Positions 45,131 through 59,540 are shown, counted from the first letter of the stretch. The stretch is 64,000 nucleotides of DNA from Pyxicephalus adspersus (GCF_032062135.1 NC_092862.1:70114381-70178380), one strand, 5' to 3'. Made by a program: numbers and translations. The notes: a model not told the origin generated them from the sequence alone.

Positions 45131-47843
45131 TAAATATTAGTCTTTGATCAGGATAGGCGGAGTGCTGAAGTTTTATATGCTTCAGTCATTGTATATACAG
45201 TATAGGCTTATATTTTGCTTTAATCACAGATACTTCATTATCAAGTTTGGGAGCCACAGAAATAATTTCAATGCATGTGGCCATAACCTTTATTTAAAGG
45301 AGTTCCAATGCATTTTCAATAACCTTGGGAAAATAAAATATGTAATACACTTCTGAAACCTATGCATATTTACCCATGTTTTTTCAATGAAAAAACTGTG
45401 CAAAAAAAGCCTATTAATCCAACAAATATTCACTCAACCCTAAAGTCCTGTTGTGAGCTGACAAAAGAAAGGACCCCTGCAGACTGAGTGGTGTTAGCCT
45501 TGCCAGTACAAGTTAAGGTAACGATAACACAAGTACTGAGCACGGGACACAGGGCAGTCCTGAATTTTTTATATATCCATATATAAGTTTTACTTATCAT
45601 TTAGATAAGATAACAAAATGCATAATATATTTCACAGGTTAAAATGAAGCAATTTAGAGAAGTTCATCAATTACGTTTACACTTAGGATATACTAGGATA
45701 GCACAAGGTCAAACAACAATAGACATTCTTTAATAGAAAGACCAATAAACCTCCTGTATACTAAACCAAAGCATGACAGTTTGGGGTGTTTTACTGCATT
45801 TACTAAGAAAACATGGAGGTTGCAGTAATGATTTCTTTTTTAAGGAAATGATAGTTCACTTTGGAGTTCTGTGCTAACTACATTTTTATTTATAATAATA
45901 AATCAGGCAGTTGATTCAATAAGAGACAGCTCACCAGTAATGTGATGGTGGCGTACACAAATATACATCGACTACTCAAAGGAATAAATTAAGAAAGAGT
46001 CTGTTCCCCTGACCCTACCAAGGTTAACACATACATACTTATGCACTCATACGTAATCATGCACTCATGGAGAGAAAGAGCTGTAAAGAATATCAAGTTC
46101 AGCATGCTCTTATCATTTGATTTATACACAGACATGTTTTCTTCATGGTCCTTTTTATACCTAATAAATATTTTAATACACCATACATTGTTGATTGGGA
46201 TAGTTTTATTATTATTCCTTCATTTTAAAAATATTATCTGCCCATGGCAAAGTTTTCTAAAGATTATACACTCTGATTATACACTCTGATGAAGGCGAAG
46301 AAATTGTATCCCCACAAAATTGCACACAAACCTGCATGTATGTTTAATGTTCATAGGGTTAATTTACTAGTAAAAGTACTTTTCTATGCAATATATATTC
46401 CACTGTATGACTATCAGTGGTGTGCTTAATTTATAAAAAAAACATGATTTTCTAGCAGGGGCCAAAATAATATACAGTGATAGCTCTGAACAGACTTTGG
46501 GTGCTAAATATATTTTACTTTTTTTTCTAACATACTGACTTTCTGAGACCATGATAATTATTTTTTTCTATGCATGTGTATAACTGCATGCTGAAGAAAA
46601 CAATTGTGGTTGGACATTCCTTTAGTAAGCTAGGACTTTTATGTCTTTAGTGGTGGGCCCCTTAAATTCAATACTTGCAACTCTCCAGGGTTCATCAGTA
46701 ATAGCCATATGGTAATATTCTTTATCTCCTGAAGAAGAAGAAAGTCTATTGTAGATGCATTATAACTAAAATCTCCAGTTGTGCCTGTGGCATTGTTATA
46801 AGTTGTAGTGACAGATTTATCTCTCCGGAGGACTTGTCAGGCATAATACTAAGAAATGAATGTATTGTGCAAATATATGAGTGCTAATTTGAGAGGCAAA
46901 CATTATTTTGTCTGTCTAAAAGAGCCTGGGTGTCAGTAGGCACAGGGCAGAAAGGTATATCTAACAAGGTAGTATACAGTAACAATGAGAGAATAAAAAA
47001 AAAGGTTTTCAAAAATTCAAAAATGTTTTTCAATTCAAAAATGTTTTTAGTATATCCTCATATTACAGCACTTGGCTCTCTCCACTTTGGAACTTTTGGT
47101 ATACAGTAACCAAAACAGGGCGAAGAAGTCATGGCTCCTTAACTCTAAAGTCCTTTAGAATCATGTAATCAGTGTAATAAAAGAGAGGAAATGTGTTCTT
47201 TTTCAGTTTACTTGCTCTTTATAGCATGATATTGCAAGTGCCACATAGGGTCAAAGTACCTAAGCGATTAGGTTTTCCCTAGAGATAAACAATACTCTTT
47301 AATCACCACAAACTGGCTAAAACATCTGCTTCAACATCCAAGTAGCTTTAAAGCTGGAATGGCATATCGAATCAGCAAAAAAAGGTGGCTGGAGGTCAGT
47401 CCAAAAGAGCCAAATCTTCTACACTACCACACCATCAGCTCATCGAAGGGAGGAACACAGACCTTGAAGAAATACAGGAGCTAATCGTACATGATCACTG
47501 CTTCAGTATATATAAAACTTACTGGATATAAATTGCTTCTGACTGCAAAATGAGACATGTTTGACCTACCAAAAAAGTCAATGTCATCCCTGAGCAATGT
47601 AGCCACTACCAAGCGTGACATAGTTACAGAACCTTGTATGGTTAAATTTCCACACTTTAAATTAAGATTAAAATACTACAGTGCACAGATTGGTGCTACA
47701 GTTCTGATGCTTCTATGGTATTGATATATAGTAAATGGACAGAAGGTGAAACTGTACCCTGAAAATTTTTTGGTACAGACTCAACTTGTGAATCCTATAG
47801 TCATTTTAAGACTTTAAACTGTGGCTCTTTAAGGCCATGTTTT
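45131..47843. other. AT-rich DNA, nothing recognised
   Basis: No gene or supported repeat. A CTGATGA..GAAA word at 46286-46303 is discussed and rejected as a ribozyme. Confidence 0.45.
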
Positions 47844-47978
47844 GGTGCTATTTATAAAACAAGGAATCTGGCATTCCCTCAAACATTTTCTGAGGGAAAT
47901 CAATTACTGCCATTGAAACAAATGGACCAGAAAGATTCCTACAAGGAAATGTCTGATTCCCATTTTATAAATAGCACC
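47844..47978. mobile_element. Small MITE with 16-bp perfect inverted ends
   Basis: GGTGCTATTTATAAAA at 47844-47859 and its complement at 47963-47978. The similarity goes on inward (GGAATC..GCATTCCCT against the mirrored right side). 135 bp, no coding. Family unknown. Confidence 0.8.
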
Positions 47979-50140
47979 CTTTGTGTCATAAAAATATATA
48001 TTTAGATTTTAAAGAATAACTAGTTGTAACTAATACACTAATACACTAAATCCCTCCATATATATTTACATATATATGCACTCATTGTAACTAAAATATT
48101 TTTTTCTGTCATAGATAAGTTCAATATATATTAGCACACTTCAAATATAGTATATGCCAGAATGAAATAAAATGCCCATCAAAATAACTGTTTTGAGAAC
48201 AACAAAAAGAAATCCCTTTAGCACAATAATATGTGCAAAAAAGATTGCTCACTCAAGTGTGTTACATTGTTCCACTAAGAGTTATATTACTTTCCATGAA
48301 CTGAAAAGCAATCACCAAACCTGACTATTGTGGAAAACAAAAGCTGCTGTCTGATGTTGCTTTCACTTATACGCTTAAACCCAAGTAGTTTCCTGATAGT
48401 AGTTTTAAAGAGGATGTCTTTTTTTATACATGGTAGTAATTGGTAATGAGGTTTAATGGGTGTGATATATCCAAGATAATATTGCATACTAGATGATCCC
48501 TCATTTTTGGGGGGAATTCTTTACATAATTTATTCTTATTATCATGGGTTCATATCTAACCCAGCAACCAGCAGCTTGCATAGTTCTTTGGTTTTGCTGT
48601 TTATTTTTCACATATACCAAGGACAGTTTGTTGGAGAACCATTAAACCTTTATATATATTTAAACAAACAATCAAATAGTAGTGAAAAAGTAGGGTGTAA
48701 CAAAGAACCTTAGTGAAATTCGAGAACCTACATCTAGCTGCAGGGTTATACAGTATTTTCATGCCAAAAAACATTATATTTACATCAATACTAGTATATC
48801 ATTGGTTGTTATTGCAAAAAGTTAAATTTTTATTCCCAAGTTGATTTTTTAGGAAAAAGCAATTGCAAATGGTTTGATTTTCCTGAATAAATGCATAGAG
48901 ATATGCCCAATCTGCAACAAGTCATGCAATTCATAATTCATGGCCTTGTATATAACTGAATCACATGGTTCCCCAAAGATCAAATACTGCATGGGAATAT
49001 TCAGGAGCAAAAAAAAAGTGCAACCATCTCATTTTCAAGGCAAGTTTCTAATCATTTAAAAAAAAATGATAGTTTTATTTGACAAACCAGTTAGATGACT
49101 CTTCATACATTGATTAAAATACAACTTTGAACAATTTGAAACCAGAAATATGAACAAAAAATATTTATTGTAAAGTACATACTAACATGCTAAAAAAAAA
49201 CACCTAACTAGTCCTCCTAAAAGTATATGGGTTTTTTTGGGGGAGGGGGTTATTGGTGAAATCTGGAAACCCTCTTAAACAACTGGGCGACAAGATACCC
49301 ACCCCGTTACACAAGGGAATCATTATTGTAAAAGAAAAGACAGTACTTGCACATAGTAACAAAAAGCCTTTGCTAAAATGCAAGCACATACTTACTGACT
49401 TTAAAAACAATTTCTATTTGTCTTCAGCAGTAAATCCACATCAGTAATGTCATCCAGTGATATATAATCCAGTGTCAGGTATAGAGAGTATTGACATGCC
49501 AATGTTTACCTGTCACAGATCCATCAAGGCTATCTATCAGTTGGACGTATTTCCTCAGAATTACAGGTCATTTTCTGGGAAAATTCCACACACTATAAAA
49601 ATGTTTTTCCTTCCTGGAATCCATTTTAAAGAAATGCATCATTCACCCCAATTTATAAATGATTCAATATAAAATTTGTCCAATTCAACCAGGATTCAAT
49701 TTTCCAACTTCAATCGATTTATTACAAACATTTTAAAGCAATCTCACACAAGTATTGCTAAATTTCAGCAAGTAGGATTTGCCCAACATATATTCTTTAG
49801 TGGTAAAAAGCTTTACTGTTTTACTTTTCTATTTTATCTATATTTAAATTTGAACTTTTTAAATACAATCGGCCATTTTTAGGGAATATTCAAACTTATT
49901 TCTGTTTTAATATGTGGAATGTGTATTTTAAAGTGATTACTTTTTTCCAAGTCTACTTAACCATCTTGCATATTATTAATAAATAAATATTTGCAGCATT
50001 TTATTTATTTTTGTTATAAATATATTTATTATTTATATAATAAAAATGCAGTTAAAATCTTTTTTTTTCTATTTAGAAATTTCCCTTTTATATACCTTCT
50101 ATACCTTTTTTCTTGAAAGCAAAAATTTGTTACCATACAG
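47979..50140. other. AT-rich DNA, nothing recognised
   Basis: No supported feature. Confidence 0.45.
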
Positions 50141-50144
50141 AGCT

Positions 50145-50410
50145 TAATTGCAGATAAGTTTATACAATGTTCCTTCTTCAAAAATAATTCTTACCTGCCT
50201 GATTGCTCTCTGTAGCTGTCAAAATCGCAGCTTAGTGTTGGTTGCCGGGATTCCCTTGGGGTTGCCAGCACATCTGCGCGGTAATTATGTCATCCCTCCC
50301 TGCCTGGCCAATCAAGATGGCCAAGGTTTCCAACTAGTAAGAGAAGAAGCAAGAAGATTGCAGAGCTGTATGTTGGAACAGGGACAGATGAGTAACGAGG
50401 CTTAGCTCTA
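50145..50410. repeat. Unclassified interspersed repeat
   Basis: GC-richer than its flanks. Shares CCTGGCCAATCAAGATGGCC with the repeat at 39695-40095. The open frame across it (50148-50405) has no known domain and is likely incidental. Confidence 0.45.
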
Positions 50411-52364
50411 CTTTAGCATTTGTAGTCTATTCTAATGTACTTTATATTGTTATACTAGAAATTTTATTTTGGAAGAATTGTAAATACATGACTCAGGAAG
50501 AGGTCTTCATAAGCTCTGCCCCAAGTCTCCAGACCTAAATGTTGTTTTCCTTCCAGGAAAGAAGAAACTTTTATTCACAATTATCTAGTACTGATATTAC
50601 TGACCATATTTAGACTAAAAATATACCCCGTTTCCAGAGTTTCTTGGAAACTGAGAAGTAATGAAATAAGGTCCTTTCTGAAACTTGCTTGATAAGACTA
50701 CATAGAATATTCCTGAACATGAAAAAATTAGTAAAAAAAAGTTCTTAAGGTTCACTCGTGTGAAAGCAACCACTTTTCTGATACCCCTTATTGGCCACCA
50801 AGTCCTGTGTCAGTCAGTATTGGGCTAGGGTGCTTTAAGAGGGGGCCCCTACAAGTAACTCCCAATGCCTCAAAAGGACATGTGGGTTGGGATAAGCATA
50901 GCAGGGGAAGGATGAATGCCTACAGTTAACTTGCTATGTAAATACTAACATGCACTATTGCTCTAACAGGCTGCTTCATTCAGGAAGCATTGTATAGAGA
51001 ATACAAATAAAAAAAAACATATACATTACACTTGTAGTGCTAAAAGTGTGTAAAGGCAAGACAAGATTTTTTAGTAAGATTTTAAACCCTACAAATATTA
51101 GTCTAAAAAAAGCAGCTACTGCACTAACAAGATTTCATCTAGCAAATATCAGAATTAACAAAACTTTCCTAATGAATGTCATAGTCTGCATAAAACAACG
51201 TTTTACCAGAAATTGATAGGTTGAATCTTACTAGGTATATTTAGTTATGTTTTCACTAGACAAATTTCACTAGCAGATTATTGATAAATACAGCCTAATA
51301 TTTGCATTATCCACCAATATAACTGTTTAACTAAAATATTTTTTTCCAGTGCTCATATCTGTTATTGTGCACATAGCAGAAGCATGCAAAATTGTATATT
51401 ATGTGCTTTGGTGCACTGTGGTGCCTTTTAGCTTTAATGCCACCCTAACACACAATTAGCAAGTTGTGTATGTTCTGGGTAATAGTGTATAGTGAGTATT
51501 TCTGTGTGTATTGCTGATTTAATGCAAGACACAAAAACAAGTGGCATAACATATATTAACTGGCATGCATTTCTGTACCAAAGTTATATAAATGAAACCT
51601 TATTATTTACATGGATTAAAGTAGAAAGCATGCTTTTACAAGAAGTTGAAATGCAAAAAGAACTGCTTTTTTTACTCTGTAAGTATATTATCAAAAACTT
51701 TAAATCGAGAAGCAGTACATATTTATTTATTATAGTTGTTTTTTTTATTATTATTATTGGTACTTTTAAATAGTCTACACTTACTTATTATAATTCCACA
51801 AATATTAAAAGAACTTATATTTGGAAATCTGTGTGCCCTCAAAATGGAAATTACAATATTAGTGCTAGGTTCACATGTTCTGCAACCTTATTTTTTTCTG
51901 TAATTGTTATTAGTAAAAACAGGATCATTATAAAATTAAAATTTCCAAAGTTTTAGAAAAGGGGTCTTTCAGTGAAATAATTTCACCTTGCAGTCGCTAA
52001 TCAACGGTATAATAAATCAGTCCTAACAACCTTACATATAGACCTCCCATTGTGAGCAAATGCAGTGCTTCCATTGCTCAGGGTCATTAAGAATGTAATG
52101 GACTCTTAAAAAACAGATCTAGAGGTACAAATCAAATTTCCTTAATGTACTAGTTAATGAAGCCTTTGTACAAGCAATTACTGGAATGGGCATCATCCTC
52201 ACAATAAAAAGAATATGTATTTTATTCTTGTTATTCTAGTCATGTTGGTCAAAGTTTGCAAAAATATCTTAGGCTAATATCTATAAACCTTTACAAATTG
52301 TTATTATTTACAGTGTATGTCCTCCAGTTATAGTCATCAGCGAAACTCCTTCCAAAGAATATTA
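50411..52364. other. AT-rich DNA, nothing recognised
   Basis: No supported feature in about 2 kb. Confidence 0.45.

Positions 52365-52412
<48 letters not shown>
52365..52412. repeat. (ATCT)12 microsatellite
   Basis: Twelve uninterrupted ATCT units. Confidence 0.98.
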
Positions 52413-52414
<2 letters not shown>

Positions 52415-52625
52415 TCTATTCATTTTTTAAACACACGGTCCTTTCACTGAAGTTTTACTAATCCAACTTGAAATACATATTTATGTCGATTAGGAAAAAA
52501 GTCAATGTGTAACCTTTTTGTATAAACTAATAATTCCATCAATTACAATGTATTACTAATTAACTAACTACTAATGCAGCCAGCATATGAAAAGAATTGG
52601 AAAGCTGCAGTATATAAAATGTATA

Positions 52626-53440
52626 GAGTGGCTTCAGAAGGTATTCTAAAGCATAGTAGTATAGACTCCTTTCACTTTTTTTCAAATTTGACATGTTGCA
52701 GCCTGATGCTATAATTGTTTAATTTTTTTTCTCAGTAATTTACACTCAGTACCCCATAATGACAAAGAGAAAACAGAAATTTCAACAAATATGTAAATTG
52801 TTTAAAAAGAAAAAATTGAACTATCACATTTACACCCTTAACTTAGTACTTAGCTGAAGAAATTTGGCAGCAATTACAATTACAGCCTCAAATCTTTTTG
52901 GGTATAATGCAAGAAGGTTTGCACACATGGATTGGGTGATTTCTCTATTCTTCTTTGCAAATCCTCTCAAGCTCAGTCAGGTTGGATGGGAACCTATCTC
53001 TTCAGACATTGATAGAGTTCACATTCACAGAGTTGTACCTAAGCCACTCCTGTGTTGTCTTTGGGTCACTGTTGTGTTGAAAGAAGAACGTTCGGTCCAG
53101 TCGGAGGTCCTGAGCATTGCAACAGGTTTTCATTAAGGATATATCTGTATTTTGCTCCATTCCGCTTTCCCTCAACCAGGTCCCTGATGCTTAAAAACAC
53201 CCCTGCAGCATGATTTTGCCACCACCATGCTTCACTGTTGGGATGGTTTTGAGTGGGTGATGAGTGGGGTCTGGTTTACTCTAGACATAATGTTTAGAAT
53301 TGAGGCCAAACATTTCAATATTGGTTTAAACAGACCAGATAATCTTGTTCTTCACATTCTTAGAGTCCTTTAGGTGCTTTTTTTGCAAGCACCAAGTGGG
53401 CTTTTGTGTGTCGTGCACTGAGGAAAGGCTTCCATCTTTA
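52626..53440 (-). mobile_element. Tc1-like transposon relic, right side truncated
   Basis: The left end GAGTGGCTTCAGAAGGTATTC is next to TA and matches a widespread Tc1 family, followed by its AGTACCCCATAATGACAAAG subterminal word (52750-52769). On the minus strand, codons for a PTVKHGGGKIML.GCF block (about 53195-53245) belong to the Tc1 transposase catalytic domain. The other inverted repeat is missing, and the match fades at about 53440. Frames are broken. Confidence 0.82.
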
Positions 53441-53593
53441 TATATATAAATCAGTTTTTGAACAACAAATTTTATTATGTTATATAATGTACCTAAACTC
53501 TCTTGTTCAAAAACTGTATATGCACTTAATTTGGGGACATGGCTTTTTTCCTTACCTGTATAGTATTTAGGGGCCTCTATATGTCATTCATAT

Positions 53594-53641
<48 letters not shown>
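53594..53641. repeat. (AT)n(GT)n microsatellite
   Basis: AT run to 53614 and then about 13 GT units. Confidence 0.97.
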
Positions 53642-53645
<4 letters not shown>

Positions 53646-54937
53646 GTTTAATACAGTACCTTTAAAGCTACTGTATTAGCCATCTTCAGCCAATTTAATG
53701 CTGTCCTACTATGTCCTGCAGACAATCAAGATTGGTACTGGAATCCGACATAATATTTATGTTATACAATTGCTTAAACACCTTAAACATTTTAACATCT
53801 TAGAGCTAATAGAGTAAAGCTAATTACAGGAGGAAAAAAAATTATACCTAATACATTTATATCTTTCCCAGGAAAACATGAAATAAGAACCATGTTTAAT
53901 TACCACTTAAATCCTACCTCCAATAGGATATCAAAAATAGGATTTTGAATTTACGGGTAATTTATTTATTTCACGGCATCACCACAACCAGTTTCTTGAA
54001 CAAAGCACTGTGGAGGGCTATCTCTTTGCAAACTGGGGACCACAGATGCACTGCAAACTATATTGTTCTTCCAAACATACCAGTGTAATACCCCACATTG
54101 ATTTTCAGCCGATAACAAAAATAAAAAAGTTATTTTCTTCAAATTAGAATTTTGCAGTGTTTGTATACAAAATGGAAAGTCATTCAACCAGACAAGGAGT
54201 TGCAGTGAACTTCTTCCATCCAGCATATATTCCATCTTGCCCATAAACAACAATGTATTACATAGGCATTTCATTAGCAGAATGTGGTAATTTTGTGTAT
54301 TACCAATTGAAGTGCCTTTTCATTTTGGACATTCTGCCAACAAACTACATTGAATAAAAATGACATGATCCCTTTTTTGTGCACCACATGCATGGTATGC
54401 ACAGTAAAAATCAATAAACACTACTTTTTAAGATGTCTTACAACCAATTTTTAAATGTTATATTTGCATTATATTCTTTTAGACTACAACGGTCTTCGAA
54501 TTGAACAAATTTACAAAATTGTAGCCTGGTTCCTCTACCAGCTCAGTGCACTAATCTAGCATCAACGAGAGCCAGAGGACTTCTATTCTGCAAACTTCCT
54601 GCTACATTAATACCAGACGTTAAGGATATTGAGTGTAACTCTTCATAATAGTTCAAGCATTTTAGCAACTTTTTCAAAATGATAGCCTGGGCACCAGATT
54701 CTTCCATGTGTATGTGTCTGTAACCCAGTAAAAGATACTACCCCTGCTCTAAAGAAAAAATAAGGAGGTTTGTTGAACTTTTTTCTTTTTTTAAGGAAAC
54801 TTTTTAACACACTAGTCCCCTCTGCAATAAAACTTTCCATAAAGAGTTAATATAAGTCAACGTTAGCTTTTCTTTATATCAAACCTTAAATATAGTCAGA
54901 AAAATTATTTTTAAAAAATTATTTCACTTTGATATTG
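53642..54937. other. Non-coding DNA, nothing recognised
   Basis: No supported feature. Confidence 0.4.
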
Positions 54938-55262
54938 AAGCACAGATAGCTCAGTAGTCAGCATTCTGGCCTTTGCAGCACTAGGTCACGGGATCGTATC
55001 CCAGCCAGGACATTATCTGCAAAGAATTTCCATATTCTTCCTGTATTTGCCTGGGTTTCCTCCGGGTACCCTGATTTCCTCCTACATGCCATAAAAACAT
55101 GCAGTAAGGTAAATCGACTTTTCTCTAAAAATTGTCCTTAGACTACCTTAATGACATATGTCTATGTTAGGGATCGTGAGCCCCTTTGAGGGACAGTTGT
55201 TGATATGACAATAGACTTTGTAAAGCACTGCGTAATATGTTGGCATTATATAAATACTGGCT
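54938..55262 (+). mobile_element. tRNA-derived SINE
   Basis: Pol III promoter boxes are visible: an A-box-like TAGCTCAGTAGTCAGCA (54947-54963) and a B-box-like GGATCGTATCCC (54991-55002, where GGTTCGAATCCC is expected). The body contains TTTCCTCCGGGTACCC and GTGAGCCCCTTTGAGGGACA. The tail ACTGCGTAATATGTTGGCA..TATATAAATACT matches the fragment at 11343-11411. It is near full length and lacks a long TAA tail. It is not a functional tRNA: the acceptor and anticodon arms do not fold. Confidence 0.92.
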
Positions 55263-55436
55263 TACAATATGTTTTCATAGATACTGTCCTCCCTTCCACA
55301 TTGGAAGACAATAGTATGTTTAGGGGCTTTGCAAGTTAAGTTTAAGAAAAAAAATATTAAATAAACATATATATTAAAATTAGCCTTATTTTTGCAAAAA
55401 ATTCATCTCTATATTACCTGGATCATATTGTTGTAG

Positions 55437-55940
55437 GACAAGGGTGCCCAACCTATGTGGAGCTGCCAGATCCGGCCCTCCCCTCATTCCTTCTCTGATC
55501 TCTCTGCTCCTTGTTTTTCGGGGGATGGGGCACGCGCATCTCCTATGTTCGTCTATGAGATTGTGCTACCAAGAGAGGTAGCTTGCTGAGCATGCTCAGT
55601 ATTAGCTCTTTGAGAGTAGGCTTCTGTCATTATCCCCATGTACACCTTCATATCTCCTACACTGAGTGTCATGGAAATGTGAAATTTTCAGGGTACACAA
55701 GGGACTCAGAAGGCTGGTATTAAACTAAATGTCATCCCCCAAACATAGCAAGCTATATGGGTCAGATATGGGGTCACAAGCACAAAATCCTAATACCAAT
55801 CGGGTATTTTCAAATTAGGGGCCATTTTAAGACCTTGGTCCCCAAATTGAGTTTGCATGTTAGGGACCCCCAGGGGCCACTTTCATGGCAATGAGCATTA
55901 GGGTACTGTCAATTTGCTGTGTGCTGTGGTGCCCTAAATA
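55437..55940. repeat. Unclassified repeat-like region
   Basis: Begins CAAGGGTGCCCAACC, which resembles a hAT terminus (CAGGGGTGCCCAACC). The part 55670-55930 has CCCAGGGGCCAC-type words and may be a different repeat. No right end seen. Confidence 0.35.
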
Positions 55941-56764
55941 TATACTTCCTCACTCACAAAACTTCAAGACTGCTTTCAGACTGGCAGTAACGTTGCGGTG
56001 TGGTTACCCATTCCTCATGCTATGGAAACCTGGCTAAAGGGAGATGCTAAGTACTGATCACTGCTGCCTGGAGACACATAGCTGGGTACTTACCTTCTGT
56101 GATCCTCAATTTCTCTGGAACAGAGGGATGTTGACATCTGGAAATGTGGGAACCAGTAGGAAATGCCTTTTGTCCCCCTCAATAAAAATGTTTTACCCAT
56201 CATTTCATGCTACCTTGTCACACATAGCTATCACCATGGTATGGAGAAGTTTCTGCTCTTTGGTACAGGAATGATAAGTGGGTAGCAATATATGACTTGC
56301 CAGCATTGTATAATAGCTTTAGTTTTGTATCTTTCATTAATAAAATGTTGCATTAAAAAAATGAGCATCAAATGATCAGTGCAGAAATTCTTGATTTGTC
56401 ATTTTCTTTATTTGGTGCATGTATGTTACGGTAACTAGAAACATTTCAACCGTAATTTTTCATTTTAAAACATTCCTAGTTTTAAACATACATATTTAAT
56501 GTTTGTTTGCATTGTGGCTCGCAAATTTTATCTCAATATCAACAGTGGCCCCCAGAAAAACTTGGGGACTTTTTTTTAATACCTAAGTTATCTAAAACTA
56601 GTTATACAGTTTGTATACTACCAAGTTATCTATTTGCATGAAGGTAAAATTAGGATGCGAGTCATAATACAGTTGAGGAAAAAGAAATATTAGAGAAAAT
56701 GTCATTGTATAATATCATGAATAAAATAAAAACAATATTGTAGGGGTGAGAATTGAGAAGATAG
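55941..56764. other. Non-coding DNA, nothing recognised
   Basis: No supported feature. Confidence 0.4.
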
Positions 56765-56861
56765 AGAGATAAGAAAGTGATAAATAATGGTCATTAGGCC
56801 ATATTAACTATTTAATAGTTAATATGGCCTAATGACCATTATTTATCACTTTCTTATCTCT
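56765..56861. repeat. Perfect 48-bp palindrome with 1-bp spacer
   Basis: 56765-56812 is exactly reverse-complementary to 56814-56861. A single T separates the arms. No terminal motif or target duplication was found. The arm sequence is AT-rich and not seen elsewhere in the window. Confidence 0.97.
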
Positions 56862-59540
56862 ATTGTCTATTAAAAAAATAATTGTATAAACATAGCATGG
56901 CACCTTAGGTCAGATAGACCTGAAATTATTTATGCAAATTGGCTTACTAACAAAGGTCACATCTCAAATACAGGCGAGCAATTTACTTATCTAGACCTGA
57001 TATTATTGTTAAAGGAGTATATAAAAATATGCTTAGACAAAAAAGGTAAAAAATGAGTACATAAATACAACCAAAACACATATACACATATCAAAATATA
57101 AATACGTTTTACGTGTCTACTGAAATAAATGTGTGCAAATAAATGTATTTTTTAATTTCTATTATCAGTTAAGTTTGTTATATATGACTGCTCAAACATA
57201 AAAAAACTTAAGAATATCTGGACTGAAAATGATATTTTTTACTCTTCCTCTAAGTGTAAGAAAATTTTGTTTTCAAACTTTTTTCATTTTGTAAATGTGG
57301 TTTCAACTTTATGTCATGCTGGTGAGTAATGGACTCTGTAATCACTCTTTGAATGAAGTAAAATGTACAATGTACCATCTGTCTGGACCCCATTATGTAA
57401 TTCACTGCTTCAAGCCATCAGATGATTACTGTGATATTCACAAAACTGGCAACATGTTAACAATCATTTTTACTGGCAATTCCTACAACATGGAGTATGA
57501 GTACAATTGCACTGCTTACCAATAAAAATAAAATTGCCCTGGATATATTTATTGAACATACTTAGTGGCACTCACCTAAAGAATTTTTATGCAAACATCA
57601 AATAGCTGTTCAAAAAAATCCCATTATGCTGTTCTGTTACTCAATCTGTTGTTGCTGACAAGGACATGTCACTTTCAGTATTGCAACACTTTCCTCATAC
57701 AGACATAATGATAACTATTTTACTTTCGTTTAAACGTATCACTTTTCTCTTGCATATTGTTGTATGGCCTCAGTATTGTAAATGGAGTTACTTCAGGTTA
57801 CAAAGAGGCCCTGAACTTTATGTTTGCTACCAACTGAACAACATTTCTTATTTCAATCTAAAAATGCGAGAGAACAGAATGATTACTTCTATAGATGAAT
57901 AAAAAAAGGAGAACTAACGTTTAAGATGATTGAAAAATATATAAAAGCTAACTGCTGATTTAAAAGTAGTAGTCCTACAATAAAAAAATTGCTTTTACCA
58001 AAAAATGTTTTCTCTGGCTCCTATCAAGGTTTTTTAATCAATGTACACTTCATTCTCATGAGCTGTGCAGAGTTCAGTCTTGGCTGTAAGATGAAGAAAA
58101 CATTGCCTGGTATTATGTATGATGTACCACCTGTGTTTATGCACAGATGTCACCTCTTCAATAGTTGTCCAATGGCCAAAGAATAGGGATACAGAAGTAG
58201 TAATGTAGATGTCGATAGACATATTGTGACTGAAGCCTGAAGCTGTCATTGCTTTAGGAGGGCACAGTAGAAGTTAAGTATGCCATAATGTTAGTATGTT
58301 GTTCAGAATTAGTTATTATGGCAGTAACACACTTATACCTAGTTCATTCCAATCTAATAAGGTTAAAAAAATGTATTAAGATACATATCTTAAGCAGTAA
58401 ACTTAAGCTAATTGTTGACTAGTTAACAGTCTAGCACCTGGCTATGACACCAATTCCAGTTTGGTATGTTGATCTTGAATAGCCTTCCTTGGACTATGCT
58501 GTTCCTAGCCACCTGTGGTGGCATCCGAAGTCTTTCACAAGCCGTTTTGTCCATTTACCATTTTACATACTGTATTGAGAACTTTTTTTTTTACTTATTT
58601 TCCCAAAATTTTTTATTTTATCATTAACTTCTTATTTTGTTTTGTACTATTTTATTAGTTTGCTAAACCTTGTATTCTGGTATGTGGGGTGTGTATTTTT
58701 TTCCTTTTTTTTTTTTTTTTTTTTACTTTTACTTTTTTTATTTACTTGTTTATATTTTTTGGAATGTATAACCAAAACTGACTGGCATATAACAAAGAAC
58801 TTGTTGCCTCAAAATACAAAACATAAAAAAAAAAAAAAAAAGAGTACACATTAGACTACAAAGTTTATATAAAAAAGACAATCATGTCTACAGTATAAAA
58901 TAAGAATGTAACAAATGGGAAGAAAAGGAAATGTGGAGAGTTAGGGTAATAAAGGGGGATGGAAAGAAAGAAAAGAAAAGGAAGTGGGGGAGGAAGTATT
59001 ATTTGTGTGGTCCCTTGGCTACCTAGGTGTGTGAAGAGGAACATAAGAAAAAAGATATAGACAGGTGTTCTAATGAACGAGGACTAAGCATCAGATTTGC
59101 ATTACTTGCAGGATTAGGAATAATAAATTAGGTCTACATAAGGAGTTCTGGAAAAACATTTTATAAATAAGGTAAAGAAGAAATTGTTCAAAAGGATATA
59201 TTGAGAGATGTGCATAATGGCATATGGAGAGAACGAGTAAAGGCATAATATTGCAAACATTGTTAAAGTATATACTGGTTGACACATTTATGTTGTGCAT
59301 TGTTGATGGTTAACATTAAGATATAGACAAACTAAGTGACAGTAAGCATAGACATCCAACGTGTATAAAGATTACTTTTCAATTTGATTATTGCATTGCC
59401 AAAAGGGGTCTGTGACTTAACAAAACAAGCACACTATTTTGCGTCTATGCGAGTCCTATAAATTATTACTTGTTTATTTGACACACCAAGGCCTTCGGAA
59501 TGCTATTACCATTTCAATAAATATTTATATATATTCTATA
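56862..59540. other. AT-rich DNA, nothing recognised
   Basis: No supported gene or element over about 2.7 kb. Poly-T (about 58707-58724) and poly-A (about 58826-58841) tracts are present. A GA-rich stretch lies near 58965-58995. Confidence 0.45.

Noticed and set aside
46286..46320. Second CTGATGA..GAAA hammerhead-like word
   Set aside because: Spacing is similar but stem II does not pair and no stem I could be found. It may be a remnant of the same repeat type but is not supportable.
54941..55012. tRNA gene
   Set aside because: A and B boxes are present but they belong to the SINE head. The acceptor and anticodon arms do not fold.
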